Below the pieces are notes generated by a model. It made no database searches, was not told where the DNA came from, and saw nothing but the letters and a program-made list of their open reading frames with translations. 64,000 bases of DNA from RI-153 sp963752935 (lineage in GTDB: Bacteria > Chloroflexota > Anaerolineae > Caldilineales > Caldilineaceae), in NCBI GenBank assembly GCA_963752935.1, contig CAVWAL010000009.1, positions 496,001 through 560,000 on the forward strand, in the 5' to 3' direction. Both the position numbers and the translations under genes were made by a program. Below are positions 51,177 to 59,613 of the stretch, piece after piece (within the stretch, counting starts at the first letter, position 1; each line of letters begins with the position of its first letter).

Positions 51177-52160
51177 ATGCGCAAGACAACTTATATCCAG
51201 GTGATCAACGAAGCGATACGCGAAGAGATGCGCCGTGATGAGAACGTCTTTCTGATCGGCGAAGACGTCGGCCACTATGGCGGTCTCTTCCGCGTCACCC
51301 GCCACATACTCGACGAATTTGGCCCCAAACGGGTCATTGATACCCCGATCAGCGAGCAGGCCTTCATGGGCATGTCCCTGGGTGCGGCCTCTGTGGGGTT
51401 ACGGCCCATCATCGAACTGATGTACATGGACTTTACGCTGGTGGCAGCGGATCAGATCTTTAACCAGATCGCCAAGTACTCATACATGACAGGCGGCCTC
51501 ATCAACATTCCGCTCGTGATCCGCGGCCAACAGGGCGGCGGGAAGCGCTATGGTTCGCAGCACAGCCAGAGTTTCGATAGCCTCTACGCCCAGTTCCCCG
51601 GCATCAAAGTCGTGGCCCCGGCGACCCCATACGACGCCAAGGGTCTGCTCAAATCTGCGATCCGCGATGACAATCCGGTCGTCTTCTTAGAACACAAGAT
51701 GCTCTACTTCACCCGCGGCGATGCGCCTGATGCGGAGGAAGAGTACACCATCCCCCTTGGTGTCGCCGACGTCAAGCGCGAAGGCAGCGATCTGACGATT
51801 GCTACTTTTAGTTACTGTCTCCTCCAGGCATTGGAGGCCGCCGAAGAACTGTCCGCACACCACGGCATCGAGGTCGAGGTCGTGGATCTGCGCTGTGTCG
51901 AACCGATGGACACCGACACGATTCTCAAATCAGTAGCCAAGACAGGGCGCTTATTGGCAGTACACGAATCCTATGCCAACAGCGGCATCGGCGCCGAGAT
52001 TGTGGCACGCGTCTACGAAGAAGGCCCTCACCTGCTCAAAGCGCCGGCGCGCCGACTGGGTATGGCGCCGGTCTCGATCCCTGTGTCACATGTGCTGGAA
52101 GAAGAGGTCCTTCCCTGGAAGAAAAACATGGTGGCCACAGTCTTAGAGATGATGAGGTAA
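51177..52160 (+). CDS. 2-oxoacid dehydrogenase E1 component, beta subunit
   Basis: Partner of E1 alpha in the TPP enzyme. The 327 residues begin MRKTTYIQVINEAIREEMRR and include GEDVGHYGGLFRVTRHILDE, DTPISEQAFMGMSLGAASVG and the C-terminal domain with VEVVDLRCVEPMDTDTILKS, all typical of PdhB/AcoB. GGAGAG lies upstream. It ends four bases before the E2 gene. Confidence 0.92.
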   Translation: MRKTTYIQVINEAIREEMRRDENVFLIGEDVGHYGGLFRVTRHILDEFGPKRVIDTPISEQAFMGMSLGAASVGLRPIIELMYMDFTLVAADQIFNQIAKYSYMTGGLINIPLVIRGQQGGGKRYGSQHSQSFDSLYAQFPGIKVVAPATPYDAKGLLKSAIRDDNPVVFLEHKMLYFTRGDAPDAEEEYTIPLGVADVKREGSDLTIATFSYCLLQALEAAEELSAHHGIEVEVVDLRCVEPMDTDTILKSVAKTGRLLAVHESYANSGIGAEIVARVYEEGPHLLKAPARRLGMAPVSIPVSHVLEEEVLPWKKNMVATVLEMMR

Positions 52161-52164
52161 GAAG

Positions 52165-53760
52165 ATGACAACAAACGTAAAACTCCCCGATATGGGAGAA
52201 GGCATTGATGATGTCACGATCAACCGATGGCTCGTCGAAGAAGGCGACACCGTCGAAGAAGGGGCAATGTTGGTCGAAGTCGCCACCGATAAAGTGGATA
52301 CCGAAGTCCCTTCACCGGCCAGTGGCACCGTCCTCAAGTTGAACGTCGGCCCAGGTGAACTCGTCTCGCTCGATACGGTAATTGCCGTCATCGGCGAGGC
52401 AGGCGAATCGGTAGAGGATAGCGGTGACGAGGCGGCGGAAGAAACAACGGCGCCGTCGGCGGAAGAAACGAAGGCCCCGCCGGCAGTCGCCACCGGTCCG
52501 GCCCCGGCCAACGAGGAGCCGGCGCCTGCGCAGCCCGGTGAGGACGGTGTCAAAGCCACACCGGTGGCGCGACGGATCGCGGCAGATGAAGGCGTCGATC
52601 TTGGCGGCATCAGCGGCAGTGGCCCCGGCGGCCAGATCCGCAAAAGCGACGTCCTCGATTTCATGGCACAAAAGCAAAATGGGGCGCCAGCTTCAACGGC
52701 GGCGCCGGCCGGTCTGCCTGGCGATTTTGCCGATGTGGCGTCGCTGGGTGTACGCCGCGCGGCTGCCGACTATGATGTCGATCTACGCGCCGTGGCCGAT
52801 GACCGCCCGCTGAGCACGCTCACCCGCTACGATGTACAACGGTACGTTTCCGAAAAGATGGGCAAAGATTATCTGGCCACCGAGGCGCCCTTTCCCGCGC
52901 CGTCGCAGGCAGCCAAACCGACGACCACAGCCGTGCCCACGGAACCACAGGCGCAACCACAGCGAAGTGCAGCACCGGAACAACCCAAACCGGCTGCACA
53001 GCCAAAGGCTCAGGCGAGTGGAGCGGCGCTCGGCGAAGGGGACGAGTTCGTGCCCCACACGCGCATGCGCACGCTGATCGCCCGCAACACGGCACAAAGC
53101 GCCTTCAACGCGCCTCACGTCACCACCATGTGGGACGTCAACATGAGCGCCGTCCTGGCGCATCGCAAGGCGGCAAAAAACGAGTTCGCCAAGGCGGGTG
53201 TCAACCTCACGATCACGGCCTACTTCTTCCAGGCCATGATCGCCGGTCTGCGTGCAGTGCCGGCGGCCAATGCAAGCTGGCGCGAGGATGGTCTGGTCAT
53301 CCACAAGCAGATCCATATCGGCATGGCCGTGGCCTTGCCCCCGGATAAGTATGGCGTCGGCGGCTTGATCGTGCCGGTCATCAAGAATGCAGATGAACTC
53401 AACCTGATGGGCTTTGCCCGCAAGGTCAACGATCTAGCCCAGCGGGCGCGCAATAACCAACTGACGGCCGACGAATTGCAGGGCGGCACCATCACCCTGA
53501 CCAACTACGGCACCGGCGGCAGTCGCTTCCAGACGCCGATCATTGTGCAGCCGCAAGTGGGTATCCTGGGCGTAGGTGCTATCGAAAAGCGCCCCATCGT
53601 CGTCAGTCAGGGTCATCCGCTCGAAGCCAACACCGGCGATTACCTCACCTTCGCGCCGATGACAACGCTCGGTTTCAGCTATGATCACCGTGTGCTTGAT
53701 GGTGCCAGCGCCGATGCCTTCTGCGCCGCCGTCAAGGATGCCCTGGAAAATTGGGAGTGA
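52165..53760 (+). CDS. dihydrolipoamide acyltransferase (E2)
   Basis: The core of the dehydrogenase complex. The lipoyl domain has the lipoylation site Lys43 (EVATDKVDTEVPSP). Pro/Ala-rich linkers separate it from a peripheral-subunit-binding domain (about 130-168, ATPVARRIAADEGVDLGGIS). A second, diverged copy follows (about 187-228, LGVRRAAADYDVDLRAVADD), so the protein seems to have two. The catalytic domain ends with the HxxxDG motif (His508, Asp512 in SYDHRVLDGASADAF). It is 531 residues. No E3 gene lies in the operon; an unlinked one must be used. Confidence 0.93.
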   Translation: MTTNVKLPDMGEGIDDVTINRWLVEEGDTVEEGAMLVEVATDKVDTEVPSPASGTVLKLNVGPGELVSLDTVIAVIGEAGESVEDSGDEAAEETTAPSAEETKAPPAVATGPAPANEEPAPAQPGEDGVKATPVARRIAADEGVDLGGISGSGPGGQIRKSDVLDFMAQKQNGAPASTAAPAGLPGDFADVASLGVRRAAADYDVDLRAVADDRPLSTLTRYDVQRYVSEKMGKDYLATEAPFPAPSQAAKPTTTAVPTEPQAQPQRSAAPEQPKPAAQPKAQASGAALGEGDEFVPHTRMRTLIARNTAQSAFNAPHVTTMWDVNMSAVLAHRKAAKNEFAKAGVNLTITAYFFQAMIAGLRAVPAANASWREDGLVIHKQIHIGMAVALPPDKYGVGGLIVPVIKNADELNLMGFARKVNDLAQRARNNQLTADELQGGTITLTNYGTGGSRFQTPIIVQPQVGILGVGAIEKRPIVVSQGHPLEANTGDYLTFAPMTTLGFSYDHRVLDGASADAFCAAVKDALENWE

Positions 53761-53765
53761 TAGAA

Positions 53766-53820
53766 GGAGTCAGCGAGCGCGATTGTGTCCGACACAATCG
53801 CGCTCGCTGACTCCCCTCTT
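53766..53820 (+). terminator. very strong terminator of the dehydrogenase operon
   Basis: A perfect stem of about 22 bp, from GGAGTCAGCGAGCGCG to its complement, with a five-base loop at 53788-53792, is followed by CCTCTTTTCTC. It begins five bases after the E2 stop. It is much longer than a usual terminator, so it may also act as an mRNA-stabilising structure. Confidence 0.85.
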
Positions 53821-53994
53821 TTCTCGAACTTGATCTATCTGTGTATTTGAGCAAAGATATACACATACTGGTTCCATCCTCACCCAGACAGCCGGCAGCC
53901 GTGCACACTCCCCAATGTATGGGCTGACGCAAGAACAAATTTGTTTGCCATCGTCCTGACATCTTACCTGTGCAACGCCGAAAGGAGTCTTTGC

Positions 53995-54537
53995 ATGCGA
54001 AATCTGCTTACTCGAATCGTCATCACGACATTGGCGGTTGGTCTGTTGGTCGGCACTTCATTGAGCCCACAGACTGCTGTGGCTCAAACGACGTCATCCT
54101 CAGCTATCCGCGTTACGGTTACAGAGAGTTTTATTTCTTACATGCTCACGACACCCACGGTGCAGGACATAGTGGCGGGGCTACCGACGCCTGTTGAGAT
54201 TCGAGGCATCGACTTCAAACCGGACAATCGAATTGATTTGACCGTCTTTACCGAGTTGCCGGCTCCCTTCGGCGCCACCGAGTTGACCCTGACGATTGCA
54301 CTGGCCGCGGCCAATGATGACTTAACCCTCACCATCGAAACCCTGACAGTCCGTGGCGCCAGTTTACCGGCAAACAATCCCTTGCTGGCTCCCCAGATTG
54401 CGCCAATCCAGGAGCAGATGCAAACGGCGGCTTCCGATGGATTGGCCGGGCTGGCGGATTCGGCCGGTCTGGTGCTGTCCGGCATCCGCACGACGGACAC
54501 GTTGATCATCGTCGAGATGAGCGGCGTGCAAGAGTAG
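53995..54537 (+). CDS. secreted protein of unknown function
   Basis: A 180-residue exported protein with a clear signal peptide (MRNLLTRIVITTLAVGLLVG, cleavage probably after AVA-Q). The mature part is Thr/Leu/Ala-rich with alternating beta pattern (ELTLTIALAAANDDLTLTIE), suggesting a beta-sandwich or lipid-binding repeat; it ends VEMSGVQE. The ATG at 53995 is preferred over the TTG at 53941 because AAAGGAG lies just upstream. It is monocistronic, flanked by two strong terminators. Confidence 0.7.
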   Translation: MRNLLTRIVITTLAVGLLVGTSLSPQTAVAQTTSSSAIRVTVTESFISYMLTTPTVQDIVAGLPTPVEIRGIDFKPDNRIDLTVFTELPAPFGATELTLTIALAAANDDLTLTIETLTVRGASLPANNPLLAPQIAPIQEQMQTAASDGLAGLADSAGLVLSGIRTTDTLIIVEMSGVQE

Positions 54538-54573
54538 ATCAACAACGCGCATCTCTTTGAAGGCCGTCGCTTG

Positions 54574-54613
54574 AAAAAGCCCACCAGCAGAATTGGCTGG
54601 TGGGCTTTTTTGT
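54574..54613 (+). terminator. intrinsic terminator of the secreted-protein gene
   Basis: A stem of 15 bp (AAAAAGCCCACCAGC with GCTGGTGGGCTTTTT) with a 7-nt loop and a run of T on the plus strand, 37 nt after the stop. On the minus strand the A-rich arm would also give T residues, so it may serve both directions with the convergent prenyl synthase gene. Confidence 0.85.
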
Positions 54614-54663
54614 ACTCAATCTGTATTTTGTACGCGTGAAAGACAAAAGTGAAAGACAAGAAC

Positions 54664-55701
54664 CTACGTCTGGCGCTCGACCAGACCATCCGCCAGCACC
54701 ATGAGAGGAGAGGCCGCCGCCTGAGGACCCAGCGCATCGACCAGCGCCCGGACACCCTCTTGATGGAACTGATAGACCTTTGCTTCGGCAAAATCGCGAG
54801 CGCCGGCCTTTGTCAGCAAGTCCAACGCCATCGGCAACTGCTTGCCACTGATGGTGTACGACCACAAACGTTGCAGATCTCCACCTACCTCGGGGTGGTT
54901 TAGTGCGTACAGCGCAGGCAGGCTCTTCTTCTGGCGCAGCAGGTCGTTGCCGACGGCTTTGCCTGTGATAGCGGGTTCGCCCCAGATCCCCAGAATATCA
55001 TCGCGGATTTGGAAGGCGAGGCCGATATTGTGGCCGAATCGGTAGAGTGCCTCGCCCACTTCCTGGCCGGCGCCGCCAACCAATGCCCCAATCGAAAGTG
55101 CGGCAGCCAGAAGGGCCGCCGTTTTGCCGCCGATCATCTGCATATACTCATCCACCGAAACAGTAAGCCGTGCCTCAAAGCCTAGATCGAGATACTGTCC
55201 TTCGGTCAATTTGACGCAGGCGTCGGTAAAGCGATCCAGGACGGCGACCACAGTGCCAGGATCCACACTCTTTTCCGCCAGGCGAATCATGGCCCGATAA
55301 GAAAGTGCGAACATGCCATCCCCGGCGTTGATGGCCTGAGGGATGCCCCAGGCTTTCCATACGGTACGCCGATGACGCCGAACTTCGTCGCCATCCTCAA
55401 TATCATCGTGAACGAGCGAGAAGTTATGCAGAATTTCGATAGAAGCAGCGGCGGGCACGGCCTGCGCCGGATCGCCACCCACAGCAGCACACGCCATCAA
55501 CAGCAGCAACGGGCGGATGCGCTTGCCGGCTGAGAAATCGCCCGGTTGGAACTCTTCGTCTAGCCAGCCCATGTGATAATTCATCATCCCGTAGAAGGGA
55601 TGATAGGGCGCCTGGCTGTTGCCCAGAATTGCGCGCATTTCGGCTTCAAGCGGCGGCAACCAACGGGATGCAAATGCATCAAATACGTTATGATCCAACA
55701 T
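54664..55701 (-). CDS. polyprenyl diphosphate synthase
   Basis: Builds isoprenoid chains from IPP and allylic diphosphates. The first Asp-rich motif is DDIED (residues 99-103) and the second is DDILG in LAFQIRDDILGIWG. The chain-length region before the first motif has SIEILHNFSLVH. Product length cannot be read reliably. From the ATG at 55701 it is 345 residues; GGAGAG lies upstream. The start overlaps the end of the IPP isomerase gene by 14 nt, so the two form an isoprenoid operon. Confidence 0.9.
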   Translation of the reverse strand: MLDHNVFDAFASRWLPPLEAEMRAILGNSQAPYHPFYGMMNYHMGWLDEEFQPGDFSAGKRIRPLLLLMACAAVGGDPAQAVPAAASIEILHNFSLVHDDIEDGDEVRRHRRTVWKAWGIPQAINAGDGMFALSYRAMIRLAEKSVDPGTVVAVLDRFTDACVKLTEGQYLDLGFEARLTVSVDEYMQMIGGKTAALLAAALSIGALVGGAGQEVGEALYRFGHNIGLAFQIRDDILGIWGEPAITGKAVGNDLLRQKKSLPALYALNHPEVGGDLQRLWSYTISGKQLPMALDLLTKAGARDFAEAKVYQFHQEGVRALVDALGPQAAASPLMVLADGLVERQT

Positions 55702-56761
55702 AGAGTTCTCTCCGTGGAATGAGGATGCCGGGACGACGGAGCGCAGCCACACTGCCTGCACCTGCACAGAACATGGCGATGCGCATCTCAGCCTCCAGGA
55801 TCTCCATTTCTTCGATGACGGCTTCAGTTGAGTCCATTACCCGTTTGAGAAAGGGTGAAGCCAACCCCACTAGATCTGCGCCCAGGGCCACAGCTTTGGC
55901 AATGTCCTGGCCGGTGCGCATGCCGCCGCTGGCGAAGATGGGCAACGACGGGCTGTTCATCTCGGCGCGCACCTCGCTCACCCAGCTCAAACTTGTCGCC
56001 GTGGGCGTGCCCCAGTCACGAAAAGCCTCGGCCAAGCGGCGCAATCGTTCGGTGGGTGCGCGGTGCATCTCCACCTGGCTCCAGGAGGTGCCACCGGCGC
56101 CGGCAACGTCGATGGCCCCGACGCCTGCCTCGATCAGCCGGCGCGCTGTGGATCGACTAATCCCCCAGCCCACCTCTTTGGCAATCACCGGCACAGGTAG
56201 TGCACGACAGATGGCAGCGATCTTGGGCAAGAGATCGTGCCAATTGGTATCCCCTTCGGCCTGCACTACTTCTTGCAACGGGTTCAGGTGGAGGATCAGC
56301 GCGTCCGCTTCGAGCATATCGACGGCACGCTGACAATGTTCCACCCCATAGCCGTAGTTCAACTGGACCGCGCCCAGGTTGGCAAAGATCAGTGCATCTG
56401 GTGCGTAGTCGCGAACATGGAAGGACGCCGCGGTTTCTGGCTCTTCGAGCGCCGAACGTTGACTGCCTAGCCCCATTGCCAGGCCACACGCCTGGGTTGC
56501 TTCAGCCAGACGCCGGTTGATCATGGCCGCGCGGTCGGTGCCACCCGTCATCGAACTGACGAGAATAGGCGCCGATAAGCGTTTGCCAAAGACCGTGATC
56601 CCCGTGTCAACCTCCGCCAAATCGATTTCGGGCAACGCCTCGTGGACAAAATGAAAGCGCTCAAAGCCGGTTGTCAATTGCAGGAAGTCGACGTCTTCTT
56701 CCAGGTTGATCCGAATGTGATCCGCTTTTCGGCTGCTATGGGAAAGCAAAATCGGCTCCAT
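55688..56761 (-). CDS. fni: type 2 isopentenyl-diphosphate delta-isomerase
   Basis: The FMN-dependent TIM-barrel enzyme that interconverts IPP and DMAPP. Conserved segments are SRKADHIRINLEEDVDF, SSMTGGTDRAAMINRRLAEA, ALEEPETAASFHVRDYAPDA, HLNPLQEVVQAEGDTNWHDL, VIAKEVGWGISRSTARRLIE and ASGGMRTGQDIAKAVALGAD. It is 357 residues. The ribosome site is weak. It precedes and overlaps the prenyl synthase gene. Confidence 0.93.
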   Translation of the reverse strand: MEPILLSHSSRKADHIRINLEEDVDFLQLTTGFERFHFVHEALPEIDLAEVDTGITVFGKRLSAPILVSSMTGGTDRAAMINRRLAEATQACGLAMGLGSQRSALEEPETAASFHVRDYAPDALIFANLGAVQLNYGYGVEHCQRAVDMLEADALILHLNPLQEVVQAEGDTNWHDLLPKIAAICRALPVPVIAKEVGWGISRSTARRLIEAGVGAIDVAGAGGTSWSQVEMHRAPTERLRRLAEAFRDWGTPTATSLSWVSEVRAEMNSPSLPIFASGGMRTGQDIAKAVALGADLVGLASPFLKRVMDSTEAVIEEMEILEAEMRIAMFCAGAGSVAALRRPGILIPRRELYVGS

Positions 56762-57213
56762 TCAAGAAAATCGGGGACAAAACTGGTTTTCACAAGACAA
56801 TCTCACGCGAAGGCGCAACTATCTATTGTTCGGCGTGTTTTGAAGATCAACAACTGCCTATTCTACTCGTCACCTCTGGAATTTCCAATTGCAGAGGCAC
56901 ACGGCTATCTGCTTCAGAAACATAGGCATCCCTTTGCGGTCTTACTTTTGACAGCTTGCTATGCAATCGCTACAATGGGTCAGGTTTACGCATTCCCATC
57001 GCAGCCAAACAGTTCAGATGCATGAGAACTTGCAGAATCATACCGATCACAGCGCGGTGCGTAACAACCCAGGGTTCATCTATTTCGAATTGAAAACCAC
57101 AGCGCCAGCCAGTATGCATTGTCCACCGGGATAAACAGTAAACGCGCCCGATTCAGACTACCAACAAAGACTATCGACAACCGACAACCCATTTTGGTAA
57201 AGGGGGAAGTACC
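56762..57213. other. 452-nt divergent region between fni and acpP
   Basis: It holds the promoters of two divergent genes. Only the acpP promoter (56948-56976) is clear. No gene was found. Confidence 0.5.
56948..56976 (+). promoter_or_regulatory. sigma70-type promoter of acpP
   Basis: TTGACA (56948-56953), 17-nt spacer, TACAAT (56971-56976). The start would be near 56983, giving a leader of about 230 nt before the acyl carrier protein gene. Confidence 0.75.
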
Positions 57214-57444
57214 ATGGCAGGAAGCACTCTTGAACGCGTACGGAAAATAATCGTAGATCAGCTCGATGTTGATCCCGACGATGTTACGATGGAAGCAAGC
57301 TTCAAAGACGATCTGGATGCAGACAGCCTCGATCTCGTGGAGCTGATCATGGCCTTCGAGGAGGAGTTCGGCGGCGAGATTAGCGACGAAAAGGCTCAAG
57401 AAATCCAGACCGTCGGTGATGTGGTCAATTTCCTCGACGCCTAG
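57214..57444 (+). CDS. acpP: acyl carrier protein
   Basis: The 76-residue carrier of growing fatty acyl chains. The 4'-phosphopantetheine site is Ser38 in DLDADSLDLVELIMAFEEEF. The helix-rich sequence is acidic, as usual. GGGGGAAG precedes the ATG. It is monocistronic, with a strong promoter upstream and a terminator at 57517. Confidence 0.95.
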   Translation: MAGSTLERVRKIIVDQLDVDPDDVTMEASFKDDLDADSLDLVELIMAFEEEFGGEISDEKAQEIQTVGDVVNFLDA

Positions 57445-57516
57445 AGCACGGACAAAATCGTAACTGTTCGGTTGAATAGTTACCAGGAGTCTAAAGACTG
57501 GTTGTCAATCATAAAG

Positions 57517-57545
57517 CGGATCGGCGTTTGCGTCGGTCCGTTTTT
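57517..57545 (+). terminator. intrinsic terminator of acpP
   Basis: A 10-bp stem with two G-T pairs (CGGATCGGCG paired with CGTCGGTCCG) and a TTTG loop is followed by TTTTTC. It lies about 70 nt after the acpP stop and upstream of the MobA-like gene. Confidence 0.75.
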
Positions 57546-57572
57546 CTTTGGGAATACCCACCGGAGATGCGC

Positions 57573-58193
57573 ATGTCGCCCACAACCCTTTTCATCAACG
57601 CCGGCGGACAGAGCCGCCGTATGGGGCAGAGCAAAGCACTGCTGCCCACACCCCAAGGGATGCCCTTGATCCGCCTGGTAGCGGAACGACTGCACAGCCT
57701 GACCGACGACGTACTCGTCGTCGCCAATGATCCCAACATTCATGCAGCCACAGTGGGATGGGCCACGCGCTGCCTATCCGACGCTTACCCCAATAGCGGC
57801 CCCTTGGGCGGGCTGGCGACCGCGTTGGACCAGGTGGAAGGTTGGTTAATCTGCGTGGGCTGCGACATGCCCTTCCTCGACGCAGATCTCTTTGCGTGGC
57901 TGCTCACGTTGACCGAAGAGGTGGACGATCGGGGGGTTGCCTGCTGGGATGCGCTGGTGCCCCATACGATGGGGCGCCCACAGCCGCTCCACGCCATCTA
58001 CCATCCGCGCTGCCTGCCTGCCATCCGGGCGCGGCTAACGTCGGGCCAGCGCCGCATGGACAGCTTCTTTGACGACGTGCGCACCCATTTTGTCGACGAA
58101 GATGCGATCCGCCGTATCGACCCGGAGCTAACCTCCTTCGTCAATGTCAATACGGCGGATGAGTGGCAGGCCGCGCAGAAAAAACTCAGGTGA
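57573..58193 (+). CDS. mobA: MobA-like nucleotidyltransferase
   Basis: Likely adds GMP to molybdopterin to make the guanine dinucleotide cofactor. The N-terminal signature INAGGQSRRMGQSKALLP is the nucleotide-binding loop; PNSGPLGGLATALDQ and CVGCDMPFLDADL (with the metal-binding Asp) follow. The C-terminus has FVNVNTADEW. It is 206 residues from the ATG at 57573, chosen because GGAG is six bases upstream. The open frame to 57528 overlaps the acpP terminator. A relative acting on other nucleotides is possible. Confidence 0.85.
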   Translation: MSPTTLFINAGGQSRRMGQSKALLPTPQGMPLIRLVAERLHSLTDDVLVVANDPNIHAATVGWATRCLSDAYPNSGPLGGLATALDQVEGWLICVGCDMPFLDADLFAWLLTLTEEVDDRGVACWDALVPHTMGRPQPLHAIYHPRCLPAIRARLTSGQRRMDSFFDDVRTHFVDEDAIRRIDPELTSFVNVNTADEWQAAQKKLR

Positions 58194-58198
58194 TTCGT

Positions 58199-58873
58199 CT
58201 ATCTCAACCGTCGAAACAGCATCATCAGGCCAATCGTCACGGTGAGAATCGCACCGCCCAGCACCAAATTCATCGTGATGAAGACGAGCGGCACGATCGC
58301 GAAGATATAGGCCAGCGCGCCCACCATGCTGTTGACGCCGTTGACCAGGAAGGCGACCCGGATCACGCGCTCTAGCCGCCCGCCGCCAAAGATAGGCGCG
58401 ACGACAAGCGATGACACCCCCAAAAAGAGTGTCCAGCCCATCATGTTGAGCGCAGCAAAGGCCGAGTAGGGGTTCCCCTGAATTACCTGCTCCAGGGCCG
58501 TCACCGTCCCCTGCGCCAGGTTGAGCCGTACGGCGCTGATCTGCACGAAGTAGAAGCCGCCCGTCAACACGACAGCCGCCAGCGCGAAGAGCGTCCCCAG
58601 CCGGGCCAGGATCTTGCGATCCGCTGCGGCGTACTCTTCCACTGCCGCCAGTACGAATACGAACCCGATCCCAAACACGATCATGCTCAGGCGCCCTAGC
58701 TCGGGCCAGAAGGTGTGGTACTGCTGGGTGTAGGTGAGGTACGCGTCAAAATCTGTCCACAGAAAGAGCGGACTGACGAAGAGAATGGCCACAAAACTGA
58801 CGGTGTAGATGACGAAGCTCAACACGCAGAGCAGCGCCGACCAATAACCAAGTCGAATCGAAAGCGATTGCAT
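58199..58873 (-). CDS. DUF4386-like multi-pass membrane protein
   Basis: A 224-residue membrane protein with about six hydrophobic segments (near residues 10-32, 60-80, 88-110, 140-165, 172-190 and 195-218) and a short charged tail FRRLR. The overall pattern resembles DUF4386 proteins, but the match is by eye. The function is unknown. GAAAGGA precedes the ATG at 58873. It is convergent with the MobA-like gene, six bases apart. Confidence 0.65.
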   Translation of the reverse strand: MQSLSIRLGYWSALLCVLSFVIYTVSFVAILFVSPLFLWTDFDAYLTYTQQYHTFWPELGRLSMIVFGIGFVFVLAAVEEYAAADRKILARLGTLFALAAVVLTGGFYFVQISAVRLNLAQGTVTALEQVIQGNPYSAFAALNMMGWTLFLGVSSLVVAPIFGGGRLERVIRVAFLVNGVNSMVGALAYIFAIVPLVFITMNLVLGGAILTVTIGLMMLFRRLR

Positions 58874-59613
58874 GAGTTTGTCCTTTCGGAAGTGAAGGAG
58901 AGTTGAAGTACAGCCACTGTTCCGAAAGGATCAATCGAGGAGGCAGCAGGAAAGGGGGTAGGCGCGGTGAGGTACTGACGTATGCCCCAACAGCGCCAGG
59001 ATCGAACAATGCAGATGACGGCGCACCGCCACGCTCAATGCCCAACCGATCGGCAGATCACGCAAGCGCTCAACCCAGCGTCCCCACACGAGCAGGCAAA
59101 GGCCGAGGAGCAGCCAGACTCGACGTGCCACCGGCGAGACTGATGCAGATCGGCGCGCATGAGAGGGCGCCATCCGCGGAGTGGAGGGTGCGACGAGTTG
59201 GATGGCGACAAACACTATCAAGGCTGCAGGCATGTGCGCGATCATGAATTTAGTATAGCACTGCTCGCCGCCGGCGAACAGATCAGCGCGAGACCGTCGC
59301 AAACAGAAATACAAAGTAGACGGCCAGCGCGGCCAGCGCCAGATATCGAAAGGGGTGCGTCCCAAGTTTTTCGGTTCTGATCTTCAGGGCAGCTACCCAG
59401 AACGGACCGGCACGGAGGCCGGCCCCTACACGTAGGGATGGACCTCCGTGTCCATCCGTCGTGGCTTCCCGGTAGACATGGATCCACCCAATACTATGAG
59501 ACGCTCCCAATCGAAAGCGACCTCACCTGCAGCCGGCCTGAACTGTGGTATAATCCCAGCCGACGCGCGGACGGTCTGAGTGACCGTTTCTTTTTTGCAG
59601 TGAACAGGATGCT
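58874..59613. other. 740-nt region, mostly non-coding
   Basis: No confident gene. A possible 104-residue minus-strand frame (58931-59245) encodes two hydrophobic stretches (MPAALIVFVAIQLVAP; VWLLLGLCLLVWGRWV) and starts six bases after a TATACT -10-like box, which would make a leaderless message; support is weak. A palindromic repeat lies at 59407-59458. The radical SAM promoter must also be here. Confidence 0.4.
59407..59458. repeat. REP-like palindromic intergenic element
   Basis: Nested inverted repeats: CACGGAGG/CCTCCGTG (59411-59418, 59443-59450), CCCTA/TAGGG (59424-59428, 59433-59437) and GGATGGAC/GTCCATCC (59436-59443, 59449-59456). The element can fold in alternative ways. It resembles the TGTAGGGG-type extragenic repeats common in many bacterial genomes. 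Confidence 0.55.
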
